DNA of 64,000 nucleotides from Actinomadura litoris (GTDB lineage Bacteria; Actinomycetota; Actinomycetes; Streptosporangiales; Streptosporangiaceae), in NCBI RefSeq assembly GCF_009733595.1, contig NZ_WOFH01000004.1, positions 62,001 to 126,000 on the forward strand. Reading direction: 5' to 3'. The notes beneath the pieces were generated by a model. That model saw nothing but the letters and a program-made list of their open reading frames with translations. It ran no database searches and had not been told where the DNA came from. Positions 46,916 to 56,088 of this stretch are shown piece after piece. How positions within the stretch are numbered: the stretch's first letter is position 1; each line of letters starts with the position of its first letter. A program made the position numbers and the translations under genes.

Positions 46916-47575
46916 GTGAGCGGGGAGAGCGGGGCCGGGTCGCGCGAGGAGATCCTGCGGCGCGTCCGGGAGGCGCTCGGCGGGGCGCGGGGGGCGCGCC
47001 CGCCGGTGCCGCGCGGGTACGCCCGGCGGCTGCCCGAGGCGGAGGCCGAGACCAGGGCGGACGTCCTCGCGCTGTTCACCGAGCGCGTCGCCGACCGGCG
47101 GGCGGCGGTGCGGCACGTCAGCGCCGACGAGCTGGCGACGGCGGTGGCCGCCGCGCTGTGGGGCCGGGAGGCCGCGCAGATCGCCGTCCCGGCCGACCTG
47201 CCCTACGGCTGGCTGGCCGACCTGGACGGCGTGCGCGCGCTGGCCGACGCCCCGGCGCTCGACACCGAGACGCTCGCGGCGTGCGACGGCGTCGTCACCG
47301 GCTGCGCGGCGGCCGTCGCGCTGACCGGCACGGTCGTGCTGGACGGCGGCCGGGCCCAGGGGCGGCGCGCGCTGACCGCCGTCCCCGGCTACCACCTGTG
47401 CGTGGTCCACGCCGACCAGATCGTGGGAACGGTCCCGGAGGCACTCGGGCGCCTCGACCCGTCCCGCCCGCTGACCTGGATCAGCGGGCCGTCCACGACC
47501 CACGACATCGGGATGGCGCGGGTGGAGGGCGTGCACGGCCCGCGCCATCTGGAGGTCCTCGTCGTCGAGGACTGA
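46916..47575 (+). CDS. lutC: LutC, LUD domain protein, lactate utilisation
   Basis: 219 residues, LUD domain with GCAAAVALTGTVVLDGG, VPGYHLCVVHADQIVGTVPE and WISGPSTTHDIGMARVEGVHG, the family end motif. Third subunit of the lactate oxidation complex. GTG start 56 bases after lutB, so one operon. Confidence 0.92.
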   Translation: MSGESGAGSREEILRRVREALGGARGARPPVPRGYARRLPEAEAETRADVLALFTERVADRRAAVRHVSADELATAVAAALWGREAAQIAVPADLPYGWLADLDGVRALADAPALDTETLAACDGVVTGCAAAVALTGTVVLDGGRAQGRRALTAVPGYHLCVVHADQIVGTVPEALGRLDPSRPLTWISGPSTTHDIGMARVEGVHGPRHLEVLVVED

Positions 47576-47638
47576 GTCCATGAAGTCGCGGTGGGCTCGT
47601 GACGGCTGGCGTCGTCCGGAGACATGTCCGGTCGTGGG

Positions 47639-48208
47639 TCAGCCCGCGCCGGTGAGGAGGAGGTCCAGGCCCGCGTCGAAGCGGGCGTCCCAGTCGACCG
47701 CGCGGTCGGCGCCGTCCTCGGCGGTCCCGCGGACCTCCAGGGCCGCGTGGCCGATCACGTAGCCGAGCAGGGCGTGCGCGGCGACGGCCGCCGCGTCCTC
47801 GGGGACGGCGCCGCGCCGCATCACCTCCCGCAGCGACACGACGGTCTCGGTCAGCGCGGCGGGGTTGCGCCGGGTGACGACGAGGGGGAGGACGCCCGCG
47901 TGCGCCAGCAGCCGCGTCCGGTAGTCGCGGGCCCAGCCGCGCAGGTCCTCCCGCCAGGCGCCGCCCGCCCCGCCCGGGGTGGCGGGCGCGGCGGCGACGT
48001 GCGCGACGAGGCCGTCCAGGAGCTGCTCCTTCCCCCGGGGGAGGTGGTGGTAGATCGCCATCGCCTCGACCTCCAGCGCGTCGCCGAGGCGGCGCATGGT
48101 GAGCCGGGACAGGCCCTGGCCGTCGACGATGCGGAGGGCGGCGTCGATGATCCGCTCGATGGACAGCGGGGCGCGGTTCTGCGCGTTGATGCTCGGTTGT
48201 CGAACCAT
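47639..48208 (-). CDS. TetR family transcriptional regulator
   Basis: 189 residues. N-terminal helix-turn-helix (IERIIDAALRIVDGQGLSRLTMRRLGDALEVEAMAIYHHLPRG) is textbook TetR; C-terminal domain resembles the TetR_C class. Divergent from the small gene at 48332 and downstream, on the opposite strand, of lutC. A TTAC-N3-GTAA palindrome overlaps a TAAGGT -10-like box directly before the ATG, which suggests self-repression. Confidence 0.9.
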   Translation of the reverse strand: MVRQPSINAQNRAPLSIERIIDAALRIVDGQGLSRLTMRRLGDALEVEAMAIYHHLPRGKEQLLDGLVAHVAAAPATPGGAGGAWREDLRGWARDYRTRLLAHAGVLPLVVTRRNPAALTETVVSLREVMRRGAVPEDAAAVAAHALLGYVIGHAALEVRGTAEDGADRAVDWDARFDAGLDLLLTGAG

Positions 48209-48219
48209 AGGACCCCGTA

Positions 48220-48235
48220 CCTTACTACGTAAAGG
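48220..48235. promoter_or_regulatory. TTAC-N3-GTAA palindrome, first copy (TetR promoter)
   Basis: CCTTACTACGTAAAGG, 12 bases before the TetR ATG on the minus strand and within the TetR/48332 divergent gap. The same 16 bases occur at 54960. Confidence 0.6.
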
Positions 48236-48331
48236 GCCCGGCCCTGGTGTGCCCCGTCACGACACGCCGGACAGCCCGCGTACGCTTGCCTGGATCGGAC
48301 GAGTAGATCGTGAGCTTGAGGGAGAACCACC

Positions 48332-48745
48332 ATGCCGCTGGGCCGCCGGGTGAGCAAGGACGTCGCGGAGCCGTACGAGGCCGACCAGCGGCTGGCCGCC
48401 GACTATCCGGCGCGGCTCGCGGCGGCGACGGAGGCGGAGCGGGCGCTGCGGGACGCCCAGGGCGCGGACACGCCCGCGCCGGAGGTGCGGGAGCTGGTGG
48501 TCGCCTTCGACAAGGCGCTGACCGCCGCGCTCGCCGCCGCCGAGGCCGCCGAGCGCACCGAGATGGGCCCGAAGGTGTACTCGACCCCGGCGCAGGACGC
48601 GGCGACCCGCCGGGCCGCCGAGATCGCCTACCGCAAGGCGAAGGCGCGGCCGTCGGTCCGGCCGTGGACCGACGAGGTCGACCGGCTCCGGACCGCGCGC
48701 GAGGCGCACCGGCTGAGCTTCCGGACGCGGCCGGCGGCCGTGTGA
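48332..48745 (+). CDS. Hypothetical protein, helical, charged
   Basis: 137 residues, not recognised. High Ala/Glu/Arg content predicts long helices (ADYPARLAAATEAERALRDAQ; ALTAALAAAEAAERTEM). No membrane segment, signal or cysteine. Start ATG with GAGGGAG upstream. Divergent from the TetR gene and a possible target of it. Confidence 0.6.
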   Translation: MPLGRRVSKDVAEPYEADQRLAADYPARLAAATEAERALRDAQGADTPAPEVRELVVAFDKALTAALAAAEAAERTEMGPKVYSTPAQDAATRRAAEIAYRKAKARPSVRPWTDEVDRLRTAREAHRLSFRTRPAAV

Positions 48746-48750
48746 GCGGG

Positions 48751-48773
48751 CCCGCCGCGCGGCGCGCGGCGGG
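48751..48773 (+). terminator. Hairpin after the hypothetical gene
   Basis: Perfect 10-bp stem CCCGCCGCGC (48751-48760) with 48764-48773, loop GGC, 5 bases after the stop. Confidence 0.6.
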
Positions 48774-49000
48774 CGTCACCCGTCCGCGGGGAACCGGGCG
48801 GGATGTCCCCGGACGTGGGACGACACAGCATCACCGGGTGGCACCGGCCACCGAACTCTGAGAGTCTGCCCTCTCGGGGAGCGCCGGGGCGGTCCGCACC
48901 GAGGCGCCGCGGGGACGGCGGCGGGGTGCGGGGCACGCCGCGGCGGGGAGGGCACCGGGGAGGGCACGCGCACGGTGCTCTGGACGCGGGGGGAAGTCAC

Positions 49001-49711
49001 GTGGAGCGCACGCCGCCGGACCGGCACCGCGTCCTGGAGTCCTACCAGGACGGGGTGCGGGCGATCGTCGCGCTGGCGGACGGGGTCGCCGACTGGGACG
49101 TGCCGACGCCGTGCGCCGACTGGCGGCTGATCGACCTCGCCGGGCACCTGCGGTGCGTGGCGGAGAACTTCCTCGAATACCTGCAGGACGCGCCCGACAG
49201 CAGGCTCGCGAAGCTGTTCGCGCAGGACGCCGCGTCGGCGGTGCTGATCCGGCAGCAGGCCCGGCAGAACGCGGCGGAGCTGGCGGTGCTGCCCGCCGAG
49301 CCGGGGCCGGAGCGGATCATGGCGTTCGGTGTGTCGGCGGGCGCCTACGCCGACCTGACGCCCGACACCTGGGACCGGACGCATCTGATCTACCGGGGCA
49401 CCAAGTACACGGTCGGCGACCACGCGGGCGCGGCGTGCGTGGAGTGGCACCTGCACGCGTGGGACATGGCGCGCGCGTCCGGCGCCGACTACCGCCCGCG
49501 CGACCCCGACCTGCTGGTGTCGGCGTGGCACTGGGGCGTCCCGCACCTGCCGCTCGCCGCGGGGGACCCGTGGGAGTCGGTGCTGTGCTCCTCGGGGCGC
49601 TCGCCGCGCTGGCCGGAGCCCGCCGACCGGCCGGTCGCCGCCGGCGGGTCCGCGCGCAGGCGGGGCGGCCGCCCCGCCCGCCAGGCGCCCGCCGGCCGCG
49701 GCCGCGGGTAG
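49001..49711 (+). CDS. Maleylpyruvate isomerase N-terminal / DinB-like family protein
   Basis: 236 residues from GTG 49001 (purine-rich GGGGGGAAG upstream). N-terminal DinB-like helical bundle: VADWDVPTPCADWRLIDLAGHLRCVAENF with the metal-binding histidine, and ACVEWHLHAWDMARASGADYR with another. Such actinobacterial proteins are often mycothiol- or metal-dependent. Arg/Gly-rich tail after about residue 200. Substrate unknown. Confidence 0.78.
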   Translation: MERTPPDRHRVLESYQDGVRAIVALADGVADWDVPTPCADWRLIDLAGHLRCVAENFLEYLQDAPDSRLAKLFAQDAASAVLIRQQARQNAAELAVLPAEPGPERIMAFGVSAGAYADLTPDTWDRTHLIYRGTKYTVGDHAGAACVEWHLHAWDMARASGADYRPRDPDLLVSAWHWGVPHLPLAAGDPWESVLCSSGRSPRWPEPADRPVAAGGSARRRGGRPARQAPAGRGRG

Positions 49712-49788
49712 CCCTCGGGCCCGGGTAGCGGGGCTGTGACCTGGGTAGACAGTCACAGCGACGCGGCGGGGGAGAGGAGAGCGACCCG

Positions 49789-50037
49789 ATGGCGACCTGC
49801 GAGGTCTGCGGAAACGACTACGCGATGTCCTTCGAGGTGCACGCGCAGGGCAGCGTCCACACCTTCGACTCGTTCGAGTGCGCGATCACCCGGATGGCGC
49901 CGATCTGCGAGCACTGCGAGTGCCGGGTCCTCGGCCACGGGGTGGAGGTGGGCCGGCACTGGTACTGCTCGGCCCACTGCGCCCGCGTCGCCGACCCCGA
50001 GCACGCCCGGGGCATGCACGACGCCGCGCCCGTCTGA
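49789..50037 (+). CDS. Small cysteine-rich (metallothionein/zinc-finger-like) protein
   Basis: 82 residues with cysteine pairs CEVCG, CEHCEC and CSAHC plus histidines (HGVEVGRHWYC), able to bind one or two zinc ions. HTFDSFECAI is typical of a small actinobacterial family. ATG with GAGAGGAGAG upstream. Function unknown; metal buffering or nucleic acid binding possible. Confidence 0.8.
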   Translation: MATCEVCGNDYAMSFEVHAQGSVHTFDSFECAITRMAPICEHCECRVLGHGVEVGRHWYCSAHCARVADPEHARGMHDAAPV

Positions 50038-50070
50038 ACCGCGGCCCCCCTCCGGCCGGCGCCGGGGGCG

Positions 50071-50559
50071 TCAGGTGGCGGCGCCGAACGGCTGCTCCCG
50101 TCCGTCCTCCAGGTAGACGGCGCGGCCCTCGGCCAGCGCGCGCAGGCTGGGCTCCATCCGGCGGGCGATGTGCGGGGCGGCCAGTTCGGGGATCTTCTCC
50201 GGCGCGACCAGGACGTGGTCGGACAGCTCGTCGGGCGGCAGCCGGATCGCCTCGACCTCCGCGCCGGTGACGGTGCCGGCGAAGACGAAGACGTTGACGG
50301 AGTCGATGCCGTCGCGGGGGGAGCCCCAGTCGACGCAGACGAGCCCGTCCAGGCGGGGGACGAAGCCGAGTTCCTCCTCGCACTCGCGGACGCAGGCCGA
50401 CAGCGGGGACTCGTCGGCCTCGATGACCCCGCCGGGCAGGAACCAGCCCTCCTTGTAGGTGGGCTTGACCAGCAGGACCCGCCCCAGGTCGTCCAGGAGC
50501 AGGGCCGCCGCGGCGCCGCGGGCACGCGGCAGGGAGGCGTAGTAAGCAAGGTCGGGCAT
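50071..50559 (-). CDS. NUDIX hydrolase
   Basis: 162 residues. Nudix box GGVIEADESPLSACVRECEEELG (about 43-65) with the catalytic REcEEeLG intact. Starts MPDLAYYASLPRARGAAAALL. Converges on the metallothionein-like gene with a 33-base gap. Substrate cannot be told. Confidence 0.88.
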   Translation of the reverse strand: MPDLAYYASLPRARGAAAALLLDDLGRVLLVKPTYKEGWFLPGGVIEADESPLSACVRECEEELGFVPRLDGLVCVDWGSPRDGIDSVNVFVFAGTVTGAEVEAIRLPPDELSDHVLVAPEKIPELAAPHIARRMEPSLRALAEGRAVYLEDGREQPFGAAT

Positions 50560-50816
50560 GTACCGAGGTTAGGTGCGCCGGGCACCGGACGATCCCGGGC
50601 GGTGCGGGGCGGGGCCGCATCCGTCCGCGAGATCGCCGGGGCGCCGCGAATCCGTTCGGGGTCCGCGCGGGCGGCGCGCGAAAGGGCCATGACAGCGGTC
50701 GACAACGCTTGACACGAGATCGTCAAGGCGCCGCCTGACGGGTCGGCCGTCCCGGTCGCAGGGCCTGTGAGCTGGTGGAACGTGTCCGGGGCGGACCGCG
50801 CGCCGAGGCGGGCTCG

Positions 50817-51347
50817 TCACGGCCTCGGGTGGGGTTCGCGCGGCGGTGGCGGCGCCGCGCCTCCGGCGCCGTTGCCGCCGGGCGCGCTCGCGGCGGACGG
50901 GTCGCCGAAGCGGGTGTCGTGGTGGGCGAGGACGCGCACCATCAGCTCCTTGAACCGCTCCAGCTCGTCGCCGGTGAGCGGGGCGAACAGCAGGTCGTTG
51001 AGGCGCGCCCGCTTCTCGCGGGCGGCGCCGAGGAACAGCCGTCCGTCCTCGGTGACGTCGAGGGCGTAGCGGCGGCGGTCGCGGGGGTCGCGGCGCCGCT
51101 CCACATGCCCGGCGGCCTCCAGCGCGTCGACGAGGCCGACCATGTCGCCGGCGTCGATCCGCAGGTACTCGCTGGCCTCCCGCTGGGACAGCGGCCCGTG
51201 GCGGGCCACGCAGTCCAGCACCATCAGGTGCGGCAGCCGGACGCGGTCGCCGGGGAACATCTCGGCGCCGGTCCGCCGGACGAGCCGGACCAACTCATAC
51301 AGCAGGTAGGTCGGCGATTCGCGCAGCGGATCGGGCTGCTCCGACAC
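50817..51347 (-). CDS. MarR family transcriptional regulator
   Basis: 176 residues from GTG 51347 with GGGAGGG upstream. Winged helix with LSQREASEYLRIDAGDMVGLVDALEAAGHVERRRDPRDRRRYALDVT is canonical MarR. Pro/Gly-rich C-terminal tail. Divergent from the Drr-type exporter, which it probably represses until a toxic ligand binds. Confidence 0.9.
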   Translation of the reverse strand: MSEQPDPLRESPTYLLYELVRLVRRTGAEMFPGDRVRLPHLMVLDCVARHGPLSQREASEYLRIDAGDMVGLVDALEAAGHVERRRDPRDRRRYALDVTEDGRLFLGAAREKRARLNDLLFAPLTGDELERFKELMVRVLAHHDTRFGDPSAASAPGGNGAGGAAPPPPREPHPRP

Positions 51348-51372
51348 GGGCCCTCCCTTGGTGTCCCGAATT

Positions 51373-51406
51373 TCTCTTGACCAGAGAGATAGGACAATCC
51401 TACCGT
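51373..51406 (+). promoter_or_regulatory. Promoter and operator of the Drr-type exporter
   Basis: TTGACC (51377-51382), 18 bases, TACCGT (51401-51406). The inverted repeat TCTCT-TGACC-AGAGA (51373-51387) overlaps the -35, placing a MarR-size operator on the promoter between the divergent genes. Confidence 0.5.
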
Positions 51407-51441
51407 TGGTATATCCAAAACGAATACGGCGAGGAGGGCTC

Positions 51442-52425
51442 ATGCCGGACGGGGGAGACGCCGTCGAGGTCGACGGCCTGACGAAGAGGTTCGGCGACGC
51501 GGAGGCCGTGCGGGGGATCGAGTTCTCGGTCCGCCCGGGGGAGGTGTTCGGCTTCCTCGGCCCGAACGGCGCGGGCAAGTCCACCACGATCAACATGCTC
51601 TGCACGCTGCTGCGCCCCTCGGGCGGCACCGCGCGGGTCGCCGGGCACGACGTGGTGGCCGAGCGCGACACCGTCCGCCGCAACATCGGGCTGGTGTTCC
51701 AGGACACGACGCTCGACGGCTACCTGACGGGCGAGCAGAACCTGCGCTTCCACGCCGAGCTGTACGGGGTGCCGAGGTCGGTCACGACCGACCGGATCGG
51801 GCAGGTGCTGGAGATGGTCGGGCTGTGGGACCGCCGCCGCGACCGGGTGCAGACCTTCTCGGGCGGCATGAAGCGGCGGCTGGAGATCGCGCGGGGCCTG
51901 CTGCACTCGCCGCGCGTGCTGTTCCTGGACGAGCCGACCGTCGGCCTCGACCCGCAGACCCGCGCGTCGATCTGGGAGTACATCCGCCAGCTCAGGGAGG
52001 CCGAGGAGATCACGATCTTCATGACCACCCACTACATGGACGAGGCGGAGTACTGCGACCGCATCGCCATCATGGACTCGGGGCGGATCGTCGCGCTGGA
52101 CACCCCCGAGGCGCTCAAGGCCGGGGTCGGCGAGGACCGGGTGCGCATCCAGACCGCCGACGACCGGGCGGCGATCGCCGAGATCGCGGACCGGTTCGGG
52201 CTGGAGGCGGTCATGTCGGAGGGCGCCGTCACGTTCCGGGTCGTCGCCGGTGAGGCGTTCGTGCCCCGGTTGTTCGCGGAGCTGGGCGTCCCGATCCGGT
52301 CGGTCAGCGTCGCCCGGCCGTCGCTGGACGACGTGTTCATGAGCTTCACCGGCAGCACGATCCGTGACGCGGAGGCCGGGGCCGGCGACCACATGCGCGT
52401 GATGATGCGCGCGATGAGGAGATGA
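51442..52425 (+). CDS. ABC exporter ATP-binding protein (DrrA-like)
   Basis: 327 residues from ATG 51442 with GAGGAGG upstream. Walker A GPNGAGKST, signature FSGGMKRRLEIARGL, Walker B VLFLDEPTVGLDPQT, H-loop MTTHYMDEAEYC. Matches the daunorubicin resistance type; the C-terminal 90 residues form the usual extra domain. Coupled to the permease by ATGA. Drug or lipid export likely. Confidence 0.92.
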   Translation: MPDGGDAVEVDGLTKRFGDAEAVRGIEFSVRPGEVFGFLGPNGAGKSTTINMLCTLLRPSGGTARVAGHDVVAERDTVRRNIGLVFQDTTLDGYLTGEQNLRFHAELYGVPRSVTTDRIGQVLEMVGLWDRRRDRVQTFSGGMKRRLEIARGLLHSPRVLFLDEPTVGLDPQTRASIWEYIRQLREAEEITIFMTTHYMDEAEYCDRIAIMDSGRIVALDTPEALKAGVGEDRVRIQTADDRAAIAEIADRFGLEAVMSEGAVTFRVVAGEAFVPRLFAELGVPIRSVSVARPSLDDVFMSFTGSTIRDAEAGAGDHMRVMMRAMRR

Positions 52426-53318
52426 GGATGACGACGAGAACGAGCGCCCCGGCCCCCGCCGCGGGGGTCGTGCGGGTCTCGGTGCCCGAGCGCAGCGTCC
52501 GGCACGACCTGCGGGCGGTGCGGATCGTCCTGCACCGGGAGCTGATCCGGTTCTGGCGCGACAAGGTGCGGCTGGTGAGCGGGCTGGTCCAGCCGGTGCT
52601 GTGGCTGCTGGTCATGGGCACCGGGCTGTCGAACCTGATGGCCTCGGGCAGCGGGCCCGCCGGCGACATCGACCTGAAGACGTTCATCTTCCCGGGCGTG
52701 TGTGCGATGTCGGTGATGTTCACCGCGATGTTCTCCGCCGGGTCGATCGTGTGGGACCGCGAGTTCGGGTTCCTGCGCGAGATGCTCGTCGCGCCGGTCA
52801 GCCGGAGCGCGATCGTGATCGGCAAGTGCATCGGCGGCGCGTTCGTCGCGACCGTGCAGGGGACGGTGATCGTGCTGCTGGCGGGCCTGGCCGGCGTCCC
52901 CTACGACCCGCTGCTGCTCCTGGAGCTGGTCGGGCTCATGTTCCTCGGCGCGTTCGCGCTGACGGGCTTCGGGGTGATGATGGCGGCGCGGATCAGGAGC
53001 ATGCAGTCGTTCTTCGGCCTCATGCAGATGGCGATGATGCCGATGATGTTCCTGTCGGGCGCGCTGTACCCGCTGAACGGGCTGCCGACCTGGCTGAGCG
53101 TCCTCACCCGCTTCAACCCGCTCACCTACGCGGTGGACCCGCTCCGCCAGGCGGTCTTCCGGCACCTGGACGCCTCGCCCGCGCTGGAGCGCACCTTCAA
53201 CCCGGGCGTGACCTGGAACGGCTGGGTCGTGCCGGTCTGGCTGGAGGTCGTCATCGTCGTGCTGATGGGCGTGGGGCTGATGGGCGTGGCGATCCTGGAG
53301 TTCCGCCGCGCCGACTGA
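52422..53318 (+). CDS. ABC-2 type permease (DrrB-like)
   Basis: 298 residues, six membrane helices. FWRDKVRLVSGLVQPVLWLLVMGTGL, WDREFGFLREMLVAPVSRSAIVIGKC and PMMFLSGALYPLNGLP are hallmarks of this family. Start ATG 52422 overlaps the ATPase stop; ATG 52428 is also possible. Forms the exporter with the preceding gene. Confidence 0.92.
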   Translation: MRMTTRTSAPAPAAGVVRVSVPERSVRHDLRAVRIVLHRELIRFWRDKVRLVSGLVQPVLWLLVMGTGLSNLMASGSGPAGDIDLKTFIFPGVCAMSVMFTAMFSAGSIVWDREFGFLREMLVAPVSRSAIVIGKCIGGAFVATVQGTVIVLLAGLAGVPYDPLLLLELVGLMFLGAFALTGFGVMMAARIRSMQSFFGLMQMAMMPMMFLSGALYPLNGLPTWLSVLTRFNPLTYAVDPLRQAVFRHLDASPALERTFNPGVTWNGWVVPVWLEVVIVVLMGVGLMGVAILEFRRAD

Positions 53319-53331
53319 ACCCGCGCGGCGC

Positions 53332-53361
53332 GGGGCCCGCCGGAGTTCTCCGGCGGGCCCC
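53332..53361. terminator. Bidirectional terminator hairpin
   Basis: Perfect 14-bp stem GGGGCCCGCCGGAG (53332-53345) with 53348-53361 and a 2-base loop, between the convergent exporter and sigma factor genes. Confidence 0.85.
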
Positions 53362-53383
53362 GTTCTCGCTGTCGGGTGTCGGG

Positions 53384-54751
53384 TCAGACGGCGAAGTCCA
53401 GCAGCGGGCTGGCGTTGCTCGGGTGCCGCAGCTTGGACAGCGACTCCTTCTCCAGCTGGCGGATCCGCTCGCGGGTCAGCCCGAGGGCCTTGCCGATCTC
53501 GTCGAGGGTCCGGGGCGTCCCGTCGTAGAGCCCGAACCGCATCGCCATGATCTTGGCCTCGCGCGGCGAGAGGATGTCCAGCGTGCGGCGTAGCTGGTCG
53601 GCCATGAGCTGGCGGTCGACCAGCTCGGCGGCCTCGGGGCTGTCGGTGTCCTCGATGAGGTCGCCGATGCGGGTCTCGCCGTCCTCGCCGATCGTGGAGT
53701 CCAGGCTGATCGGCTGGCGGCTGGTGCGCAGCAGCTCGCGGATCTGCTCGGGGCTCTTGTCCAGCTCGACGGCCAGCTCCTCGGGCGTGGGCTCGCGGCC
53801 GAGGCGCTGGTGCATGTCGCGCTCGACGCGGCTGAGCTTGCTCAGCATCTCCAGCACGTGGACGGGCAGCCGGATCGTGCGGGCCGAGTCGGCGAACCCG
53901 CGCTGGATCGCCTGGCGGATCCACCACATCGCGTAGGTGGAGAACTTGTAGCCCTTGGAGTAGTCGAACTTCTCGACGGCGCGGATCAGCCCGAGGTTGC
54001 CCTCCTGGACGACGTCCAGCAGCGACAGGCCGCGGTCGGAGTACTTCTTGGCGACCGACACCACGAGCCGGAGGTTGGCCTCCAGCATGTGGGCCTTGGC
54101 GCGGCGGCCGTCGGCGGCGATCCACTCCAGGTCGGCGCGGACGCGCGGGCGCAGGTCCTCGGTCTCCAGCTTGTGCTCGGCGTACAGCCCGGCCTCGATG
54201 CGCTTGGCGAGGTCCACCTCCTGCTCGGCGGTCAGCAGCTGCCGCCGCCCGATGGCCTTCAGGTAGGTGTGGACGGAGTCGCCCATGGTCGTGGACTGGT
54301 CGTCCAGGTCGGCGGGGGTGTCGGCGGCCTCGACCTCGGTGACCTCGAACGCCTCGTCGTCGCCGGTGTCGGCGGCCTTGGCGTTCTTCCGGGCGGTCTT
54401 CGCGGTGCTCCTGGGGGCGCTCTTGGCGGTGGCCTTCCTCGTGGGACGCTTCTTCGCGGTCAGCGCCGGCTCGCCGCCGGCGTGGTCGGCGGTGCCGTTC
54501 GCGGTGCCGTTCGCCGTGCCGTTGGCGGTGGCGCGGCGGGCGGGGTCGCCCTCGCCGGCGAGGCTGATGCCGGACTCCGAGAGCTCGCGCAGGATCGAGC
54601 GGCCCTGGGCGGGGCTGATGCCGGCGGCCTCGAATGCCCCCCTGACCTCGTCGAGCGAGAGGCGCCCTTGGGCGCGGCCACGCTTCAGGAGCTCGTCGAG
54701 TGCGGGGCTCGCGGGCTCCGTGAGCGGGGTCTCTGCGGCGGTTCGCGGCAT
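53384..54751 (-). CDS. RNA polymerase sigma factor, sigma-70 family (RpoD/Hrd group 1-2)
   Basis: 455 residues. A region 1.1-like helical domain (residues 15-65) is followed by an Ala/Lys/Thr-rich linker containing three ANGT tetrapeptides. Then come region 1.2 (DSVHTYLKAIGRRQLLTAEQEVDL), 2 (NLGLIRAVEKFDYSKGYKFSTYAMWWIRQAIQRGF), 3 and 4 (LTRERIRQLEKESLSKLRHPS). Core residues differ from the usual principal sigma, which has [24 protein letters not shown] where this has RQAIQRGFADSARTIRLPVH, so a group 2 paralogue is more likely. Single gene. Confidence 0.88.
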   Translation of the reverse strand: MPRTAAETPLTEPASPALDELLKRGRAQGRLSLDEVRGAFEAAGISPAQGRSILRELSESGISLAGEGDPARRATANGTANGTANGTADHAGGEPALTAKKRPTRKATAKSAPRSTAKTARKNAKAADTGDDEAFEVTEVEAADTPADLDDQSTTMGDSVHTYLKAIGRRQLLTAEQEVDLAKRIEAGLYAEHKLETEDLRPRVRADLEWIAADGRRAKAHMLEANLRLVVSVAKKYSDRGLSLLDVVQEGNLGLIRAVEKFDYSKGYKFSTYAMWWIRQAIQRGFADSARTIRLPVHVLEMLSKLSRVERDMHQRLGREPTPEELAVELDKSPEQIRELLRTSRQPISLDSTIGEDGETRIGDLIEDTDSPEAAELVDRQLMADQLRRTLDILSPREAKIMAMRFGLYDGTPRTLDEIGKALGLTRERIRQLEKESLSKLRHPSNASPLLDFAV

Positions 54752-54959
54752 GGGGACGCCCCCCTCCCTTCCGTGGTGTGGGTGCGGCGCGGATTCTGTC
54801 TCGCTGCCTGCGCTCGCACTTATCGGAACGTCGCGCGGAGGGGTTCTTGTTCCCGGCGCGCGGGATCGGCCGTCCGGCCGGAGGACCGTGGAGGAACGGT
54901 CCAGGGGTTCGTGGTGCCCGGATCGGGGCGTCTCACACGTCCACCTTCACCCGATGTCA

Positions 54960-54975
54960 CCTTACTACGTAAAGG
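54960..54975. promoter_or_regulatory. TTAC-N3-GTAA palindrome, second copy
   Basis: CCTTACTACGTAAAGG, identical to the site before the TetR gene, 209 bases upstream of the sigma factor start and 30 after the CDF transporter stop. Followed by GCGCCGGGCGGTG, shared with the third copy. Confidence 0.55.
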
Positions 54976-55004
54976 CGCCGGGCGGTGAGGCTATGTGACA
55001 CAAT

Positions 55005-56036
55005 TCACCCAGTTCCGGACTGCTCCGGCGGCAGAGGCCGACCATAGCGCGCGATGACGCGTTCGCGCAGCTCAGGGTCGTCGCGGGGGACCGGTTCGAG
55101 GAAGATCTCGTCGATCTCGTCGTGGGCTTCGCGCAGCTCGCGGCCCATCCGCACGCAGGCGCGCTCGACGTCCCCGGCGGTGAGCGCGTCGCGGAAGTCC
55201 AGGCGCGCGCAGACGAGGACGCGGTCGGCCCCGACCGTCATGGTGACGAGGTCCACGACCCATTCCACTTCGGGGGCCGCGGCCAGCCGGGCGCGGACGT
55301 CGGCGACGACGCGCGGGTCGGCCTGGCTGCCGATGAGCAGGTTGAGGTTGATGCGGCCGAGGACCAGCGCGACGGCGGTGAGCAGGACGCCGATGAGGAC
55401 CGAACCGGCGCCGTCCCAGGCGGCGGAGCCGGTGAGCTGGTGCAGCCCGAGGCCGGCGAAGGCGAGCAGGAGGCCGATGAGGGCGGCCGAGTCCTCCAGC
55501 AGGACGCTGATCGCGGTGGGCTCGTCCGTCCGGCGGATGTAGGCGGTGAGGGGGAGGTCCTCCGCGTGGGCGGCGGCGCGGACCTGCCGCAGCGCCTGCC
55601 GCCAGGAGATCGCCTCCAGGACGAGGGAGACGGCGAGGACGCAGTAGCCGACGAGCGGGTCGGCCTCGTTCCCGTGGTGCCGGACGAGGGTCTGGAACCC
55701 CTGGTAGAAGGCGAACAGGGCGCCCATCCCGAAGATCGCGACGGCGACGAGCAGCGTCCAGATGTAGCGCTCCTTGCCGTAGCCGAGGGGGTGGCGGCGG
55801 TCGGCGGGCCGGCCGCTGCGCCGCAGCCCGACCATCAGCAGCACCTCGTTGAAGGTGTCGGCGATGGAGTGGGCGGCCTCGGCGGCCATCGACGCCGACC
55901 CGGTGGCGACCGCCGCGACGATCTTGGCGATCGCGATGCCGAGGTTGGCGGCGAGCGCGAGCAGGACGGTGAGGAGGCTCTCGTTCTCCGCTCCGCCGGC
56001 GTGTTCCCCGGGCCGGTCCGCGCGCTGTTCCGCCAT
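55005..56036 (-). CDS. Cation diffusion facilitator family transporter
   Basis: 343 residues, about six membrane helices. Metal-site motifs EAAHSIADTFNE (helix 2) and LLEDSAALIG (helix 5) carry the H/D-x3-D pattern of Zn/Fe/Mn exporters. HPLGYGKERYIWTLLVAV is family-typical. C-terminal cytoplasmic domain (VTMTVGADRVLVCARLDF) is present. Exports divalent metal by proton exchange. Confidence 0.9.
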   Translation of the reverse strand: MAEQRADRPGEHAGGAENESLLTVLLALAANLGIAIAKIVAAVATGSASMAAEAAHSIADTFNEVLLMVGLRRSGRPADRRHPLGYGKERYIWTLLVAVAIFGMGALFAFYQGFQTLVRHHGNEADPLVGYCVLAVSLVLEAISWRQALRQVRAAAHAEDLPLTAYIRRTDEPTAISVLLEDSAALIGLLLAFAGLGLHQLTGSAAWDGAGSVLIGVLLTAVALVLGRINLNLLIGSQADPRVVADVRARLAAAPEVEWVVDLVTMTVGADRVLVCARLDFRDALTAGDVERACVRMGRELREAHDEIDEIFLEPVPRDDPELRERVIARYGRPLPPEQSGTG

Positions 56037-56088
56037 GGTGATCGTCTTCCCCCGGCGGGCGCCGCGTCATGCGCCGGGCGGGGGCGGG

